From a virus: 64,000 bases of DNA. The notes under the pieces were generated by a model, which saw only the letters and a list, made by a program, of their open reading frames with translations, was not told the origin of the DNA and made no database searches. Location: positions 1-64,000 of IMG/VR virus record IMGVR_UViG_3300023278_002893; one strand, 5' to 3'. Shown here piece after piece: positions 31,511 through 41,332 of this stretch. The position numbers and the translations under genes were made by a program. Position 1 is the first letter of the stretch; every line of letters starts with the position of its first letter.

Positions 31511-32168
31511 TTCCATCAATGCCTCCAAAGACGCTGCTGTAGGCGACGGACTTGTAGTGTGTTATGATTGCGGTGTCGTGTTTCCAGACGGTTCAGATAA
31601 AGTTTATCCGGAAATAACAGCATCCATTCTACGGTGCCCCCACTGCAAAGAAGTGGGTGTTATCAAAATATTCGAGGGTCGTGAAGAATGTCAGGAGTGT
31701 AGGTTAGATCCTAACGATCCGGACATACCTACCCACCATTTAGCGCATCTCTGGAAGTCCAGAACCAATGACACACCAGAGGATGATAAAACAATACGGG
31801 AGATAATGGAGATACCGAAGGAAGACGGCACTCCAAAACTACCCGCAGGCACATCGGTAGGTGAGTTTCTCCGAACAGAATGCGGGCCTCATTGCGCGCG
31901 CGGCATCAAATGTAACCAAACCACTGGAGATTTTACCCAGTGCTATAGAATGTACCGCGAAGCCAGGGGCACGGATATGTCAAAAAAGCGGAATAAAAAA
32001 GGAAAGCAGCGACGCTCTCCTGAAGAAAAAGCTGCTAAGCGAAACAAAAGAGCCAAATATATTAGATTACATTCCAGGGCGTGGCTCTTCTCACCCCCTA
32101 AGGGATGGTTTGTGAGTGAGAAAAACTATGAATCCGAAACTATTTATAAGGAACAGTCTGAGTCTTGA
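31464..32168 (+). CDS. Double zinc-ribbon protein, 234 aa
   Basis: Two zinc ribbons: Cys12/15 with Cys33/36, in a spacing and sequence (CYDCGVVF) like the TFIIB N-terminal ribbon, then Cys58/61 with Cys76/79. A second cysteine cluster at about 140-160 and a long basic stretch (KKRNKKGKQRR) follow. Located between the RNA polymerase and helicase; a transcription-factor role for the phage polymerase is an attractive inference but unproven. Confidence 0.65.
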   Translation: MSVQTHSEPLQCPECDSINASKDAAVGDGLVVCYDCGVVFPDGSDKVYPEITASILRCPHCKEVGVIKIFEGREECQECRLDPNDPDIPTHHLAHLWKSRTNDTPEDDKTIREIMEIPKEDGTPKLPAGTSVGEFLRTECGPHCARGIKCNQTTGDFTQCYRMYREARGTDMSKKRNKKGKQRRSPEEKAAKRNKRAKYIRLHSRAWLFSPPKGWFVSEKNYESETIYKEQSES

Positions 32169-33576
32169 AGGAATCAATAGCGAAATAAAGGATCACCTCA
32201 AAGAATTGCTCACCATTCCAAATCCAGAATGGATAACCGCTAAGAATTTCGGGCGCTATACTGGAGATATTCCTAAGACCATAGAACAATTCTCGGAAGA
32301 ATTTGAAAGGCTAGTCGTCCCCAGAGGCATTCTAGAGTATGTCACTGAGAATCTGGGGCAGGAGTGGGACGTTGTAGATGAGCGAGTCGCTCCCGAATCC
32401 GAAAAAATTTGGCCGGAAGGTAAAGTAGTCCTCCGATACAACGACCAAGAACCTGCAGTGAGAGAGGTTCTCAATTCCGATAATGGTTTTCTGGTAGCTC
32501 CGGCGGGCTCTGGTAAAACTGTTATGGGGATAGAGATATGCCGACGATTGGGCTTGAAGGCACTCTTCCTCGTACATCGGAATGAGCTAAAAGACCAGGC
32601 AATAGAAACAGCAGAAGATCTGTTCGAGATTCCACGTAAGAAAATAGGTATACTTCACGGACCTAAGTGGAAGATGGGAGAACAGCTCACAGTCGGAATG
32701 ATCCCCACGCTTCGTAAGAGGAACTTAGAAGACATCAAGAACGAATTCGGCGTGGTGATGGTAGATGAGGCTCACCACACTCCAAGCTCTACCTTCCTAA
32801 ACGTGGTCAATAGGTTCAACGCCAAACATGTTTATGGCCTGACTGCCACTGCGTATAGAAGAGACGAACTTGATCCTGTGATGTTCAATGCTATTGGCCC
32901 CAAGCTATCAGAGATAGAGCATTTCGAACTGATCAAAGACGAACACCTGATTATCCCCACCATCCACAGAATCAATACCGGATGGAATCCACGTGATGCG
33001 GACGACTTAGACTACCACGGCTTCATGGACGCGATGGTGACGGACGAACACCGGAACCAACTGATAGTAGATAAGATCGTTCAGGAATGCCAAGACCCCA
33101 AGAACACAGCGGCAGTTCTGGTAAATAGAACTAAGCACTGTGAAAACTTGACCAAGATGTTGAAAGATCGGGGTATAAAGTGTGAGTTTATAGCATCCTC
33201 CGTGGATGTAGAACCAGATAGGGGGTCGGGGAAGAAGAAACAAAAGAAAAAGAAGAAGATGATCCCCAAGAAAATCAGGGAGGGGATCGTAAGTGACTTC
33301 AAGGAAGGCAAGATCCAAGTTCTTATTGCCACATACGACCTGTTAGCCGAAGGATTCAACTACCGACCCCTAAACTTGCTGTTCTTAGCCACTCCTATTC
33401 GTTGGAAAGGGCTGGTAGTCCAGTCAGTGGGACGTGTTCAAAGAACTTTCGAAGGCAAGACCGGATCTACTGTATTTGATTATGTCGATGGCGACATAGC
33501 TATGTTTTCTATTCAAGCGGACTCACGATTATCCGAAGTTTACAGAGTAATGGGGATGCCTGTAATAGATCATTAG
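32128..33576 (+). CDS. SF2 DNA/RNA helicase (UvsW/XPB-like)
   Basis: 482 aa. Walker A APAGSGKT (124-131), DEAH box VDEAHH (213-216), motif III TATAY, motif V LLAEGFNY and motif VI QSVGRVQR, all in order. A very basic insert (KKKQKKKKKM) lies between the domains. Probably unwinds branched replication or recombination intermediates as T4 UvsW does, or serves transcription. Start at ATG 32128 within the previous gene; a GTG at 32116 is possible. Confidence 0.9.
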   Translation: MNPKLFIRNSLSLEGINSEIKDHLKELLTIPNPEWITAKNFGRYTGDIPKTIEQFSEEFERLVVPRGILEYVTENLGQEWDVVDERVAPESEKIWPEGKVVLRYNDQEPAVREVLNSDNGFLVAPAGSGKTVMGIEICRRLGLKALFLVHRNELKDQAIETAEDLFEIPRKKIGILHGPKWKMGEQLTVGMIPTLRKRNLEDIKNEFGVVMVDEAHHTPSSTFLNVVNRFNAKHVYGLTATAYRRDELDPVMFNAIGPKLSEIEHFELIKDEHLIIPTIHRINTGWNPRDADDLDYHGFMDAMVTDEHRNQLIVDKIVQECQDPKNTAAVLVNRTKHCENLTKMLKDRGIKCEFIASSVDVEPDRGSGKKKQKKKKKMIPKKIREGIVSDFKEGKIQVLIATYDLLAEGFNYRPLNLLFLATPIRWKGLVVQSVGRVQRTFEGKTGSTVFDYVDGDIAMFSIQADSRLSEVYRVMGMPVIDH

Positions 33577-33584
33577 GAGAAGGT

Positions 33585-34697
33585 ATGAACTTTGATATCA
33601 ATCCCCACCCCAAGCTGATCAACGACCACCAGACGATCCGACTCCCTAGAAAGTTGAGAAAAGAAATAGGAGTGTTGGTGGGTCAGTTCATGCAGATCAG
33701 CGGTAAGGAAACCTTAGTCTTGGAAATCGGGAAGGACCTCGATGATTTCGAGACCAGTGCTTATGTCAGTGAGTCTAACTTTAGGAAGATTGAGGGACAA
33801 CAGTTAGAGTTCAAGATACTTGACGTAACATTAGGCTGTGATCCGGAGTTTTTCATTATGTGGGGGAAGCGTCTGATATCTGCGACTACTTATCTCCCAT
33901 TCAATGGTGCAATCGGTGCTGATGGTAATTTAGGAGAGCTTAGGCCTATGTATGCCCGTCACGAAAATGACGTGGTAGCTAACCTCCAAACGCTAATCAC
34001 CCAAGTACCAACTCGTATGAAAAGAGGCTACGGTGTGTCCGAAGGGTATCCCAAAGACGGTTCCCTCTTCGACCTTCAAGCCCACTCCTATTACTATGGA
34101 CTCGCAGCTGGGTTCCATGTGCATATGGGAATACCTCCCGAAATTCTAAACACCCGTAAATCTTTCAACCGGATAGCAATGAACCATCTGGTGAAATGCT
34201 TCGATTGGTTCGTATCTGTACCTTTAGTTCCTCTCGACGAAACTCCAGGCAGAAGACTGGGAGAGACTACCTACGGACAAGCGGGAGATTACCGCACAAC
34301 CAATTCGACCCTAGAATATAGAACTCCGGGAGGATTCTATCTCAGAACACCCACACTAGCTCGGGGTATGATGGGGTTATGTCTCATGGTAGCGGAGAAT
34401 GTAGTTAGTAGGATGAAGATCGCCAGTAGGAACTTCACAAGTCTGGACAAACTAACTCCTAATGACATGCAAGAGATCATGCCTGTTCCAAAAGTAAGTA
34501 AGGTTAAAGGAACCCTGGGAGCGCGAAGCCCGCTCGCAGCGGAGGGTTGCCTGGATGAAATACAGGAAAGCTTGAAGAAATTCCCCAACTACGATAAACA
34601 TCGGCGTTCAGTAGATGATTTTTTCAGCGTAGTGAGGTCAGGTCAAATACCAGTTTCCGACTTAATCCCTAATTGGAAGGTTAATGATGCCCAATAG
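33585..34697 (+). CDS. Phage amidoligase A (COOH-NH2 ligase, glutamine-synthetase fold)
   Basis: 370 aa. Active-site words of the phage amidoligase family: GCDPEFF (residues 84-90), GADG...GELRP, GFHVHMG (His178, His180) and LEYRTPGG. The family uses ATP to join a carboxyl to an amine, making amide or isopeptide bonds. It opens a module with two glutamine amidotransferases, ATP-grasp and GNAT genes, the combination predicted by comparative genomics to make modified peptides. Substrate unknown. AGGAG precedes the ATG. Confidence 0.85.
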   Translation: MNFDINPHPKLINDHQTIRLPRKLRKEIGVLVGQFMQISGKETLVLEIGKDLDDFETSAYVSESNFRKIEGQQLEFKILDVTLGCDPEFFIMWGKRLISATTYLPFNGAIGADGNLGELRPMYARHENDVVANLQTLITQVPTRMKRGYGVSEGYPKDGSLFDLQAHSYYYGLAAGFHVHMGIPPEILNTRKSFNRIAMNHLVKCFDWFVSVPLVPLDETPGRRLGETTYGQAGDYRTTNSTLEYRTPGGFYLRTPTLARGMMGLCLMVAENVVSRMKIASRNFTSLDKLTPNDMQEIMPVPKVSKVKGTLGARSPLAAEGCLDEIQESLKKFPNYDKHRRSVDDFFSVVRSGQIPVSDLIPNWKVNDAQ

Positions 34698-36384
34698 CAC
34701 CGGACAGCGCTCGATCAGCTTTCAACAGAGGTCGAATAGACCTCCGCTGACAAGCGAAGAGTGCAGCTATCTTCTCGAACTTCTGCCGAAGATTTTGAAA
34801 GTCGGGACAGAATTCGAAACTAATCTTCCAGAAGCAGGCGCCGCGCTCGAGGTGAAAAGTGGCATAAGGTGCGTACATTCAGTTTCGCCAAGAAACTGCG
34901 TGGAGGATTGTACCAACGTAGAAAGCTGTTTGGTGGAAAGGCACCCTACATTTTGTAAGACCCGCAGTTCGGGACAATTCCTAGGTGAAAAAACCACGTG
35001 TCCGGCAGGAAACGCCGATGACATCGACGCTTGTAGAGCATGCGACAAGTGGTTACTGGATTGTCGTAAACAGAAGTGTGCCTCTTACACCCCCTTCTGC
35101 TCAGTCTGCCCGAACTTTTCAGTAGCAGGAGCTTCCGTCGTCGACGCAGACATTCGACAAGATGCGGAAAGTATTCGTCAAGAAGTAAAGAAATTACTCA
35201 GGCCGACCGAACACGTAGGAATCGTTGGTAAGTCTGGAGCACTGAGTGTGATCAAGGACGGTTCCCTACTCGGTGGCGGGATCGAAGTACCCACCGTAGG
35301 TAGAAGGGTACATTGGCAGAGCTTTTACAAGATGTGTGAGGGAATTCTTGAACCCATCATAAAACGTGGTGGATTTGTCGATGAAAGAACAGGTCAGCAT
35401 TTCCATGTACTGTCCGGTTACTTCGATAAAGGCACAACCCACGCGATCAATGATTTGGAAGTGCCCCTACCAGAGATCGTTTTGGCCAACCTTCACCAGC
35501 TACATCGAAGATACGAAGCCGCGATGTTCTGGATGATGAGTTGTGGAAATAGGATGGAACACCTCACAAGGTGGTCAAGGTTCCGGCAATCCATATACCA
35601 ATACAGCGCACTGCGCAGTCGAATGAGTACCGTGCAACAGGAATTGGCAGAAAAGATAGTATGTATGGGCGGTACCAACCAAAATGGTAAGTACGCTTCT
35701 GTTGCATATCACTTCTGCCGATTTGACGTCGCGGGGGACGTTAGTACTCTGCACTTCGAGAATCGTATTGCGGATGGATGTCTTTCCCCAGCGGTAATCA
35801 CTGCGTGGGCAATGATGTGCTATGCTCTTGTCCTCAAGGCGGTTCGACTTTCCCAATACGGAATCATGGAAGTTGGAGATAGTGAATACAACGCGGCAGC
35901 GAAAGAAGCCTCCTCCCACCTAATCGATGGAGAAAGACGAAGTTGGGACGGCAGCCGACACGCCGATACTTCAGGCATTGGACCATCGATTCCCTTCCTC
36001 CAAAGATCTTCAAGAGAGCTAATCCAACTTCTCAAACCGGAGATACACAACTTAGGGCCGGCGTTCCATATCCTAATGGAGCTGGCAGAGAAGCCCTGCT
36101 CGATCCGTCTTGCCAACGGAGACTCTTGGGACGAGATTGAATCCGAACTTTACGGACCTTATAAGCATGAAGAATCTCCATTTACCGGAAACAACGTGGA
36201 TGAGGTGCGGGAACTCATCGACCTGGCAACGATCATAGAGTGTGAGGATGTTAACGCGTGGATAGGAGAGGTCGCTGGCCATCTAGGTCAAGAGACCGAA
36301 GTCACCGAAGAAACGGTACAAAGTCTACTCGCTTCTGGGCGATATAGATGGAGCCCGGCGATCGGCTCGCTCATTACTGTTTAG
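34684..36384 (+). CDS. Amidoligase B with cysteine-rich insert, 566 aa
   Basis: Diverged amidoligase: KVGTEFETN near residue 40 is the Glu-x-Glu type metal motif, TGQHFHV matches the His-x-His segment and FENRIADG the substrate strand. Between residues about 60 and 145 lies an insert with about a dozen cysteines, probably a multi-zinc or disulfide module not usual in this family. It overlaps amidoligase A by 14 nt, so both are likely made together. Confidence 0.7.
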   Translation: MMPNSTGQRSISFQQRSNRPPLTSEECSYLLELLPKILKVGTEFETNLPEAGAALEVKSGIRCVHSVSPRNCVEDCTNVESCLVERHPTFCKTRSSGQFLGEKTTCPAGNADDIDACRACDKWLLDCRKQKCASYTPFCSVCPNFSVAGASVVDADIRQDAESIRQEVKKLLRPTEHVGIVGKSGALSVIKDGSLLGGGIEVPTVGRRVHWQSFYKMCEGILEPIIKRGGFVDERTGQHFHVLSGYFDKGTTHAINDLEVPLPEIVLANLHQLHRRYEAAMFWMMSCGNRMEHLTRWSRFRQSIYQYSALRSRMSTVQQELAEKIVCMGGTNQNGKYASVAYHFCRFDVAGDVSTLHFENRIADGCLSPAVITAWAMMCYALVLKAVRLSQYGIMEVGDSEYNAAAKEASSHLIDGERRSWDGSRHADTSGIGPSIPFLQRSSRELIQLLKPEIHNLGPAFHILMELAEKPCSIRLANGDSWDEIESELYGPYKHEESPFTGNNVDEVRELIDLATIIECEDVNAWIGEVAGHLGQETEVTEETVQSLLASGRYRWSPAIGSLITV

Positions 36385-36404
36385 ATAGGAGGTCGTAGGT
36401 TAGA

Positions 36405-37229
36405 ATGTGTGGAATTGCAACAATCTCTATTGGGCGAGGCAGGCGCGGGAGAATTCCCTATAATAAGCTCCAAGGCCTTACCCAAAAGATCCTGGTTGAA
36501 CTGTCCGATCGAGGACAAGATGCATCAGGAATAGCGGTAGTCGGTGACGACCACTGCTTCGTATTCAAGAAACCGCTGAGGCCGGATAGATTGGTGGTTA
36601 GACCAAGATTTAGGGAAATCCTGGAAAAAATCGGGCCGGAAACAAATTTCATTATGTTGCACTCACGGGCAGCATCGGTAGGAGGTAACGAAGACAACTT
36701 CAACAATCACCCCATCGTAGCAGACCCGGTCATTGGTATCCACAACGGTACTCTCTACAACACTGAGAAACTACGCAAAAAGTTCAGTGATAGATTTTCG
36801 ACGGCGGGGAATGTAGATTCCGAGATCCTCTTCCGGATGTTCAACATGTATCTAGAAGAAGGACTAACTCCCAAACAAGCCCTGTGCAAGGTCACCGAAC
36901 AACTGTCGGGTGCTTTTACTGGGGCAGCGTTGGATCTTCGACACACCCATCGAATGTTGATGTTCAAGTTCCAACGTGATTTGGCGGTATTGCAGCTTAG
37001 TCACTACGACATACTCGTCGCGGTATCAAAACCGTATCACTACGATCGGGCGAGGGATACGATGGGACTGTCCGTGAAGGACAAGCTTTCGTATCCTAAG
37101 GAAGCAACTGCATTTTCGATTGATCTAAATGACGGGCCGGTCACAGAGCAATCAGACACTTTCCCCATTCCAGTAAAGAAAGAAGAATACTGGAAAGATG
37201 AATATAAACAGTGGGCATACTTCGGATAA
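36405..37229 (+). CDS. Class II glutamine amidotransferase A (Ntn hydrolase)
   Basis: 274 aa. Starts Met-Cys-Gly, so Cys2 becomes the N-terminal nucleophile after Met removal. Also DRGQDASG, HSRAAS and GIHNGTLYN, all active-site loops. Releases ammonia from glutamine for a partner synthetase; no synthetase domain is fused, so one of the neighbouring ligases is the likely acceptor. AGGAGGT precedes the ATG. Confidence 0.9.
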   Translation: MCGIATISIGRGRRGRIPYNKLQGLTQKILVELSDRGQDASGIAVVGDDHCFVFKKPLRPDRLVVRPRFREILEKIGPETNFIMLHSRAASVGGNEDNFNNHPIVADPVIGIHNGTLYNTEKLRKKFSDRFSTAGNVDSEILFRMFNMYLEEGLTPKQALCKVTEQLSGAFTGAALDLRHTHRMLMFKFQRDLAVLQLSHYDILVAVSKPYHYDRARDTMGLSVKDKLSYPKEATAFSIDLNDGPVTEQSDTFPIPVKKEEYWKDEYKQWAYFG

Positions 37230-37248
37230 GACAGGAGAGAAGTAAAAA

Positions 37249-38919
37249 ATGTGCGGAATAGTTGGTGTAATTCAGTATGAAAGTGCGGTAGATCGAGCCC
37301 TTCGCCAGAAGGTGCTGAAAATTCTTTTCTCCGAAACAATGATGCAGACTGAATCCCGAGGTAAAGACGCCACAGGTGTGTACCAAGTCCACAAAAACGG
37401 TGACTGGCTCATGACTAAAAAGGGAGTCAGAGTCACCGATTGGATACCTGCAATGCGGTCGGACTCCGGAAACGAAGATCCAATCGACTTCGAAGATATC
37501 GTGGGGAGCTGGCTCGAACATCCCAAAGATTTAGCCGCTGTCGTAGGACACTGCCGCGCGGCTACTGTGGGATCCAGAGGAAAAGACAACAACGACAATC
37601 ACCCCTTCGCGGTTCAGTTGGACGAGGATAACGCCATTTTAGGTATCCATAACGGTACCTTGACCAACCACGAGATCATCTTCGATCGCCTACCTGATCT
37701 TCTTCCTCGACATGGGAAGGTGGATAGCGAGTCTCTATTCCATTTCCTATACCATCTAACTAATGGGGGAACCGAACCGATCGACGGTGACATGTTGAAA
37801 TACATGGGAGAACGTGTAGAGGGCGCCTATGCGGTTATTACGATGAACACCCGATTTCCAGAACAGGTGGTAACGTTCCGTAAAGATCGGCCGATGGAAT
37901 TCTTCATGGTCGCGCCGCTTAATTGCCTCGTCATTACTTCTGAGAAAAAGTTCTTCGAAGCGGCATTGGAAAAGTACAACTTCATCCGCCAAATGCTGCC
38001 AGAGTATAAAGAACTTCCCGCCCTGAGAAGTTGCCACAGGGGACTCATGGACCGAGAGTTTCGAATCTTCGATACAAGTCTTCCTTGGCCCGAAGGACAT
38101 CACCCCACTCATGGAGATTTCGATAAGATCTCAGACGGAAAGGGGGATATGACAAAAATCAGCTCTCCCATTATAGACGACTGGAAGAGCCCGGGAAAAA
38201 CTTCCAAGATAACCCCATCCAACACGCGGAAAATAACGCCCGCGTCCAACACTTCCGTGAAAACTACTAAAGCGAATCCAGTAGTCACTTCCGCAACTAA
38301 CGCCCGGCAGGCCTCGGAGCAAGTGGACACGGTTATAGTAGAGGCGATAATTAAAGTGCCCATCGGTATGGATGACGCCGCTGCGAAGGGGATCGAGCAC
38401 GTAAAAGGACTGGGGCTCCTAGTTCAGTACGATACCATGAACGAACTGGCGAAGTCAATTGGTATAAAGGAAAAGGAACTTGAGCAGCTGAGCGGGCTGG
38501 AACTGGCCAACAAACTGGCATCCATTCACTTTAGCATCGGGCACGCAGCCGCACGACTGTCTGCTCAAAAAGAAGTTAGTGACATACGTTCCAAAGCAAG
38601 TGATAACACCAAACTTCTGGGAAGAGTTGCGGAAAAGCAAAGGAAGGCGGAAATCCATATCTGGGAACATCGCCAGCTGGTGACCATCCTTCTTGCGTTG
38701 GCGCAGGGTAATTTCAAGCTGGACGCCAGTAATGTAAAGATTTCGTTAGCCGCGTTTCCCCAACTGGCGGACGAAAAGAAACAATCCATCCTGAAATCAG
38801 CAAAGAATATATTGGAATGTCAGGAAACCAAACTACTTATCAAAAAGCTTCTGCAGCGCTTCAATGATGTCGCACAGGCTAATGCTAAGAAAATCCAGGA
38901 GTCTAAGGGGACTCCCTAG
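37249..38919 (+). CDS. Class II glutamine amidotransferase B with long C-terminal extension
   Basis: 556 aa. Residues 1-275 repeat the Ntn amidotransferase pattern (MCGIVG start, ESRGKDATG, GHCRAATVGS, GIHNGTLTNHE). A Ser/Thr/Lys-rich linker (about 295-350) leads to a mostly helical domain of unknown fold (about 360-556) that could bind a partner ligase. Paralogue of A. AGGAGAG precedes the ATG. Confidence 0.88.
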   Translation: MCGIVGVIQYESAVDRALRQKVLKILFSETMMQTESRGKDATGVYQVHKNGDWLMTKKGVRVTDWIPAMRSDSGNEDPIDFEDIVGSWLEHPKDLAAVVGHCRAATVGSRGKDNNDNHPFAVQLDEDNAILGIHNGTLTNHEIIFDRLPDLLPRHGKVDSESLFHFLYHLTNGGTEPIDGDMLKYMGERVEGAYAVITMNTRFPEQVVTFRKDRPMEFFMVAPLNCLVITSEKKFFEAALEKYNFIRQMLPEYKELPALRSCHRGLMDREFRIFDTSLPWPEGHHPTHGDFDKISDGKGDMTKISSPIIDDWKSPGKTSKITPSNTRKITPASNTSVKTTKANPVVTSATNARQASEQVDTVIVEAIIKVPIGMDDAAAKGIEHVKGLGLLVQYDTMNELAKSIGIKEKELEQLSGLELANKLASIHFSIGHAAARLSAQKEVSDIRSKASDNTKLLGRVAEKQRKAEIHIWEHRQLVTILLALAQGNFKLDASNVKISLAAFPQLADEKKQSILKSAKNILECQETKLLIKKLLQRFNDVAQANAKKIQESKGTP

Positions 38920-38937
38920 GGTCGAGGAAACCAAGCA

Positions 38938-40206
38938 ATGTCCAATAAAGTGCAGCTTCGACTCATGTCCTCCTCGAAGATGTCAAATGCGGGAGAAGGG
39001 GACATTATCAGATTCCCCAAGGCGGCGAGGCAGAATTTTGGCTTCTCCAACAGCAGGGTAATGATAGGTAAAGGCCCCTACGAGATAGCTCTCAAAGTAA
39101 AGAAAGCCTACTCGGAAGATGTACGCCGGCTCGCTGTCATGATCAAAAATGTGAAGATCTCCGAAGTGGATGCCCAGTGTGTAGGGTTCGTGCACAGCAA
39201 CGTACGGAAGAGAATCGTCGCGAAGCGGGGCGGTCAAGAGGATATCTGGATTACTGAGGGGATCGGCGACATTACCGTCGGCGCAGATCCCGAGTTTGGA
39301 TTGATTGACAGCGGTGGAATGTTGGTGCGCGGTAACAATATCGTATCAAAGGTAGGTAAATTCGGAAGTGATGGTCCGAGCGTAGAAGTTCGGCCCACTC
39401 CCAGTACTAACCACCTGGAAGTGGTGGGAAGCATCTCGGACATCATGGAAAATCCGCCTGGGCGAGCCGATGATTACAAATGGACGGGGGGTGCTACTTT
39501 CAGAGACACCGATAGGGTCTATTGGTTCGGCGGACATGTTCATCTCGGGAGACCCACTCAAATTGATGCGAATGAGGCGTATCCTATCTACAAAAGAATC
39601 GCAACCGCACTTGATGGGTTATTAGCCCTGCCAATGGTGCGCTTCGATACCCCCAATCCCTGGGAACGACGAAACGGATGCAAATACGATTACGGTAAAG
39701 CCGGGGACATACGGGCAGACTATCCAGAACAAAATCGATTCGAGTACCGGGTACTTAGCGGACTGTGGGTAGTACATCCCACATTAGCTACTATAGCAAT
39801 CGGTGCCGCCAAGTGTATTGTGGAAACCGCATACGGAAGGATTGCGGAAAAAGGATTTGATCCAATATGGGCGTCACAACCTATCTCTCGGGGAGGTATG
39901 TTGAAAAGCTTTGGACTGAAGGGAGTTCGGGAGATTCAAGCGGTAGTAAATCATGCGGATCCAAGGAGAATCACCCAAGACCATTTAGACACTTGGGAAA
40001 GAAACATTCGTAATTTGGACCGGTTCAATAAGTACAGGGCGGAGATCGAGGCGATGGTTGAACTGTCAAAGGAAAACCCAGAAAACATCGTCAGCGGGAT
40101 GGACCTAAACGTTAAAAGAAATTGGCAAGAGAGACGCACGTTGCTCCCTCGGGCCAGCAAGAAACTCAGAAAGGCGCTTGACGTCGTCGAGGAGAAAAGA
40201 AAATGA
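38938..40206 (+). CDS. Phage amidoligase C (COOH-NH2 ligase)
   Basis: 422 aa, same family as amidoligase A: GADPEFG (115-121), GSDGPSVEVRP, GGHVHLG (His200, His202), YDYGKAGDIR and FEYRVLSG. An extra N-terminal region of about 100 residues is not recognised. Two type-alike ligases plus a diverged one suggest consecutive couplings. Overlaps the ATP-grasp gene by 4 nt. Confidence 0.85.
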   Translation: MSNKVQLRLMSSSKMSNAGEGDIIRFPKAARQNFGFSNSRVMIGKGPYEIALKVKKAYSEDVRRLAVMIKNVKISEVDAQCVGFVHSNVRKRIVAKRGGQEDIWITEGIGDITVGADPEFGLIDSGGMLVRGNNIVSKVGKFGSDGPSVEVRPTPSTNHLEVVGSISDIMENPPGRADDYKWTGGATFRDTDRVYWFGGHVHLGRPTQIDANEAYPIYKRIATALDGLLALPMVRFDTPNPWERRNGCKYDYGKAGDIRADYPEQNRFEYRVLSGLWVVHPTLATIAIGAAKCIVETAYGRIAEKGFDPIWASQPISRGGMLKSFGLKGVREIQAVVNHADPRRITQDHLDTWERNIRNLDRFNKYRAEIEAMVELSKENPENIVSGMDLNVKRNWQERRTLLPRASKKLRKALDVVEEKRK

Positions 40207-41327
40207 ACAAGGGCTACGTGTGGTACTCCACAGGATCCTCCGAAACCGGAGAGAAGTTAGCAGCAGCGTTGGGATTCGACCACGGAAAGAAGACTCCCAA
40301 CCTACCCAAGTTCCCCATACTTTTTGGGTGGGGCTGCAAAGCAGAATCCCGTGAAAAGTACGATCCCGCCAAGGTCGATGCTGCGATCGAGAACGGAAGC
40401 CTTCGAGTCCTCAACCATCCCAAGGCGCTCTCCAGCGCCCGGAACAAGTTGGGACTTCTCACACGTCTCCGGGAAGCTGGACACCACGTTCCCGGCTTCG
40501 TGAGTATCAAGGGGGTCTCAGCAATGAAGCTAGTCGCGGAGATGAAATCCGCCGTTGACGATGGTGTCATTACATTTCCATGTGTGGGCTTCAACGAAAC
40601 CCACCGAGGGAAACCGATGTTCTGCTGGACAATGGAAGATCTGAATCAAATTTTGACGGCCAACAAGAACAGAGCACGCAGTGCTATCAAGATCGACTAC
40701 GTCCGAAGCCTCGTCCAAGGTACCGAGTATCGAATTCACGTGTTCCGTGACGAAGGACTCTGCGCGGAAGTAAAGGTTCTGGCCAACGATCCAACCGCTG
40801 CAACGGCAGCAAGTCTACTCACCAAACTCAAGAAGCGCCAGGAAAAGACGGAAGTGCCGCTAAACGCCACCCAGGACGAACTTCAATTCGTGGTAAGCCA
40901 GTTGGCGTCGGACCTCGTCCGAGGACCCAGCCACATGCTGCGAAGTGTCCAACACGGTTGGGAGATGAAGCCTATTGCCGTTGGGGAAGTTCCAGCAGAG
41001 GTAGTCGTAGCAGCAATCAACGCTCTCGATACCGCAGGACTCGATGTGGGCGCAGTCAGTGTCGAGTTTATTGAGGGGAGTGCTGTGATCAGCAATGTGG
41101 TCTCCGCCCCCGGCCTCAGTGAGGAACAAGTCGGTCTGTATGTAGCAGCCATCAAATCGTTCTCCAAGGCAGGTGGATCCAAGAAAGTAAAGCCCGGAGC
41201 AAATAAGGCAGTCAATGCGGGGGAGGGAAAAGCAACGCGCGAGATCATCGGCAAAATTACCCGCAAAGTGCGGCTAGGAGATGTTTCTCAGAAGCAGGCG
41301 GAGGCTATTCTGGAAAGCTTGGGGTAA
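40203..41327 (+). CDS. ATP-grasp-like protein A, possibly degenerate
   Basis: 374 aa. Overall layout (KALSSARNKLGLLTRLREAG, then VQGTEYRIHVF) matches ATP-grasp peptide ligases and its relative at 48602. The C-terminal metal-binding strand, usually LEVN-type, reads VISNVVSAPG here, so a key acidic residue may be missing. It could be an inactive partner or use a variant site. A Lys-rich tail and small helical C-terminus follow. Part of the amidoligase module. Confidence 0.75.
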   Translation: MNKGYVWYSTGSSETGEKLAAALGFDHGKKTPNLPKFPILFGWGCKAESREKYDPAKVDAAIENGSLRVLNHPKALSSARNKLGLLTRLREAGHHVPGFVSIKGVSAMKLVAEMKSAVDDGVITFPCVGFNETHRGKPMFCWTMEDLNQILTANKNRARSAIKIDYVRSLVQGTEYRIHVFRDEGLCAEVKVLANDPTAATAASLLTKLKKRQEKTEVPLNATQDELQFVVSQLASDLVRGPSHMLRSVQHGWEMKPIAVGEVPAEVVVAAINALDTAGLDVGAVSVEFIEGSAVISNVVSAPGLSEEQVGLYVAAIKSFSKAGGSKKVKPGANKAVNAGEGKATREIIGKITRKVRLGDVSQKQAEAILESLG

Positions 41328-41332
41328 AGAAC

